This document shows, piece after piece, positions 61,792 to 64,000 of a stretch of DNA of 64,000 nt (position 1 is the stretch's first letter; each line of letters starts with the position of its first letter). This DNA is from Archegozetes longisetosus. Its lineage: Eukaryota; Arthropoda; Arachnida; Sarcoptiformes; Trhypochthoniidae. Made by a program: the position numbers and the translations under genes. Under the pieces are notes generated by a model, which was not told where the DNA came from, ran no database searches, and saw only the letters and a program-made list of their open reading frames with translations. The stretch spans positions 4,574,001 through 4,638,000 of the forward strand of contig JAEMBT020000005.1 in NCBI GenBank assembly GCA_018873245.2, given 5' to 3'.

Positions 61792-62383
61792 CAGATAACC
61801 GCAAGTACAATTAGGAGTCTTTGAACGATTGTATCTCTGAGCCTGGTGATCCTATTTTGGTGCGGTTTTTTAAAAATGTACAAAAACTCCCCGGAATTTT
61901 CATATTAAAATTTCACAAAAATATTTAAACAAACAAATAAGTTATTAATAAAAAACCCAAAATTTACATTGAAAGTGATTGATTAAAAAAGCTTTTATGT
62001 CATGTACATTGTGTGTGACCCCCGAAAGCACTGTTTCATCATTAGTAAACAAACGTTTATTTGTTTTCAATTAAAATTTTGACTCAATGCCGAGACGTTT
62101 GGCAGAAGTTACCGGTGCTGAAGGTGGTCACACTCGCTATTAATCTTAGCATTCTAGTCATTATTATAATACACATTTATTAATTTATTACTAAAACAGC
62201 AATTTCAATGTAATTTTTGGGTTTTTCGAAAATAACTTTTTTGTTTCTTCAAATAAATTTATGAAATTTTAATATGACAATTCCGGGGAGTTTTTGTACA
62301 TTTAAAAAACCGCACCAAAATAGGATCACCAGGCTCAGAGATATAATCGTTCAAAGACTCCTAATTGTACTTGCGGTTATCTG
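61792..62383. mobile_element. 592-bp fold-back MITE, TA target duplication (Tc1/mariner-type)
   Basis: The ends are inverted repeats beginning CAGATAACCGCAAGTACAA, flanked by TA on both sides (61790-61791 and 62384-62385). The outer 130 bp of the two arms are nearly identical apart from a few mismatches and small gaps. Weaker symmetry (TTTACATTGAAA and GTGTGACC / GGTCACAC blocks) continues almost to the centre, so the whole element is one long diverging hairpin. It has no transposase; a TA duplication suggests mobilisation by a Tc1/mariner-type enzyme. Confidence 0.82.
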
Positions 62384-62719
62384 TAGCTTTGCTAAATCAT
62401 TTTTATAAAGAGGCTATGAAGTATCTTTCTAATCAATCTTGATTCCAAGTCTCTTTTCGGTACAATTTATAGATATAAAAAATAACTTAAATAAGAAACA
62501 TTTATCAATTAATAATATTCATGATGTAATACAAAACAACTAAGTAGGAAGAAATAGAATGTAATTTGTGATTCAATTAAATATTACAATGTGAAGTAGC
62601 ACCTAAAAATTCAAAAGTAGTAGATCTGCTATTTGAATAAGGACTAGTCTCTCAATTCTCTAATTAATTATAGCTCTAAATAAGAAAATATAAACAGGTA
62701 TTAGAATCATTAGTAAACA

Positions 62720-62832
62720 AAATGTTTTTCGCTGAAGTGGCTTTCGCTTAAGTATAATTTCGCTTAAGAAGCTTTCGCTCAACCGGCTTTGGCGCAAGTG
62801 GATTTGACCTAAATGGGTTTCGCTCAAGTGAT
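62720..62832. repeat. Degenerate tandem repeat with TTTCGCTYAAGTGG core
   Basis: About seven short units (14-17 bp) such as GGCTTTCGCTTAAGT, AGCTTTCGCTCAAC and GGGTTTCGCTCAAGT. A further related piece in inverse orientation lies at 61756-61779, just left of the TA-flanked MITE. Confidence 0.7.
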
Positions 62833-62949
62833 AAGTCACGGATTAAAATATCAAAATGTAAAAAGTTTGGGGATACTTTAGAATAACACCTTCTACATAT
62901 CGCCACCAAACTTTACATACATATACTAAAGCAGTAGTGTATATATGGG

Positions 62950-63630
62950 GGCCCTGGGACACTACGAATTCGTACTTTCCATACTCCTCTAAAATTCATA
63001 AAATAGCCTATTTTTATCAAATAAATAGTTAATAAAAGCCTAAACAATTTTAAAATGTATAAGATCCTGGGACAGTACGATTCGTACTTTTCTTACCCCT
63101 CTAAAACCATTAATAAAAGCATCAAAAATTGAAGTTTTCATATCGTTTAATATGGAATTTAAGCTAAAAACCTCAGAAAATCGCCTAAAACTATCATAAT
63201 TTACCATTAATATTCTAGGACAGTACGAGCTAGTACTTTTCGTACCCTCAAAAATTCATGAAAAATAGTAGGATTTCCATGAAAAAACTCACGAAAATAG
63301 CTAATATAAACCAACATAGTCAATGGAAAATACAGGGACACCACGAAAGTACGAGTACGTATTTTTCTAAAAGTAACAAAAAACCCTATTTTCCATAAAA
63401 TAAAATGAAAAAACTCACAAAAAATAGTTAAAAACCAACAAAATCAATGTAAAAATGCTGGGACAGTACGAGCTCGTACTTTCCGTACCCACTAAAGTTA
63501 ATGAAAAATAGCAGGATTTCCATGAAATAAAACGAGAAAACATACAAAAAATAACGAATTATTACCTAAAAATGAATGTAAAATACTGAAACAGTACGAT
63601 TCATACCACATTCTTACCCTCTAAAATATC
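62950..63630. repeat. Degenerate satellite-like repeat, 113-150 bp unit with palindromic core
   Basis: Six copies, starting near 62956, 63069, 63218, 63332, 63460 and 63589. Each begins with (T/G)GGACAGTACGA, followed by a complementary TCGTACTTT half, then TACCCYCTAAAA and an AT-rich spacer with AAAATAG and CATGAAA. The core is a palindrome in several copies; 63465-63480 is a perfect 16-bp one (AGTACGAGCTCGTACT). Spacing varies, so this is an old array. Confidence 0.8.
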
Positions 63631-64000
63631 TTATGATGTGTGATACTCTATACAGCAAAATTTCAAGAAAATCCAATGACCAGAAGTATGACTAAAAAAT
63701 TCACAAAAACAAAATTCCTATATCTGTAATGATAAAAATTCACACCTTTGAAAATTCTTATCTCGGGAACGGTAACCGATTAAGAGTTAGTTTCTTTTTA
63801 GTTCAATTGTCTTCAAATGTCCTTCATTTAGATACCCATATCATAGTGGTCAGTATAACTTTTGATAAGGACAATATAGAACTTTCATTCAGGTTTTGTT
63901 GAAATCAGAATGAAAAATGCTTTCCAAAGATATATAAACCTATGGACAAAACCATCTTTAGTTGATTAAAGCTGAATAACTTTTGACTGGATGATTCGAA

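Overview
This is a eukaryotic, AT-rich, intron-bearing window. GT-AG introns run from 66 bp to about 6.4 kb, with long stretches of non-coding DNA, (CT)n tracts, minisatellites and small inverted-repeat elements. The gene families (MRP1-type ABCC transporter, gp210 nucleoporin, two-pore K+ channel, ML/NPC2-like secreted protein) and an interstitial TTAGG run point to an invertebrate, most likely an arthropod. A chelicerate or mite is plausible but unproven.

Layout: (1) 3.0-11.2 kb, plus strand: a complete 12-exon MRP1-like ABC transporter (about 1476 aa) whose exon phases all close. (2) 11.3-21.2 kb: non-coding DNA with minisatellites and one small hAT-like element. (3) 21.2-31.9 kb, plus strand: a three-exon gene (about 434 aa), otherwise unrecognisable, carrying an excellent BH3 motif of the BIM type. 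I read it as an invertebrate BH3-only apoptosis initiator; it is the most interesting item here. (4) 31.9-39.2 kb: non-coding. (5) 39.2-46.4 kb, minus strand: a complete 14-exon gp210/NUP210 gene (about 1848 aa), again with all phases closing. (6) 46.4-50.9 kb: non-coding. (7) 51.0-57.2 kb, plus strand: a two-pore-domain K+ channel, six exons recognised. (8) 57.4-58.6 kb, minus strand: a two-exon DUF1989 (urea-carboxylase-associated / carboxyguanidine deiminase family) gene, a mainly bacterial and fungal family and a candidate horizontal acquisition. (9) 59.3-60.1 kb, plus strand: a four-exon NPC2/ML-domain gene. (10) 60.1-64.0 kb: repeat-rich end with a long perfect hairpin, a 592-bp TA-flanked fold-back element and a degenerate tandem repeat built around a palindrome.

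The genes do not form a pathway; this is an ordinary stretch of animal chromosome with unrelated neighbours. One regional pattern stands out. The three genes between 51 and 60 kb (K2P, DUF1989, NPC2-like) each show single-nucleotide frame breaks, mostly at homopolymers. The 29 exons of the ABCC, BH3 and gp210 genes show none. This is either local assembly error or local gene decay.
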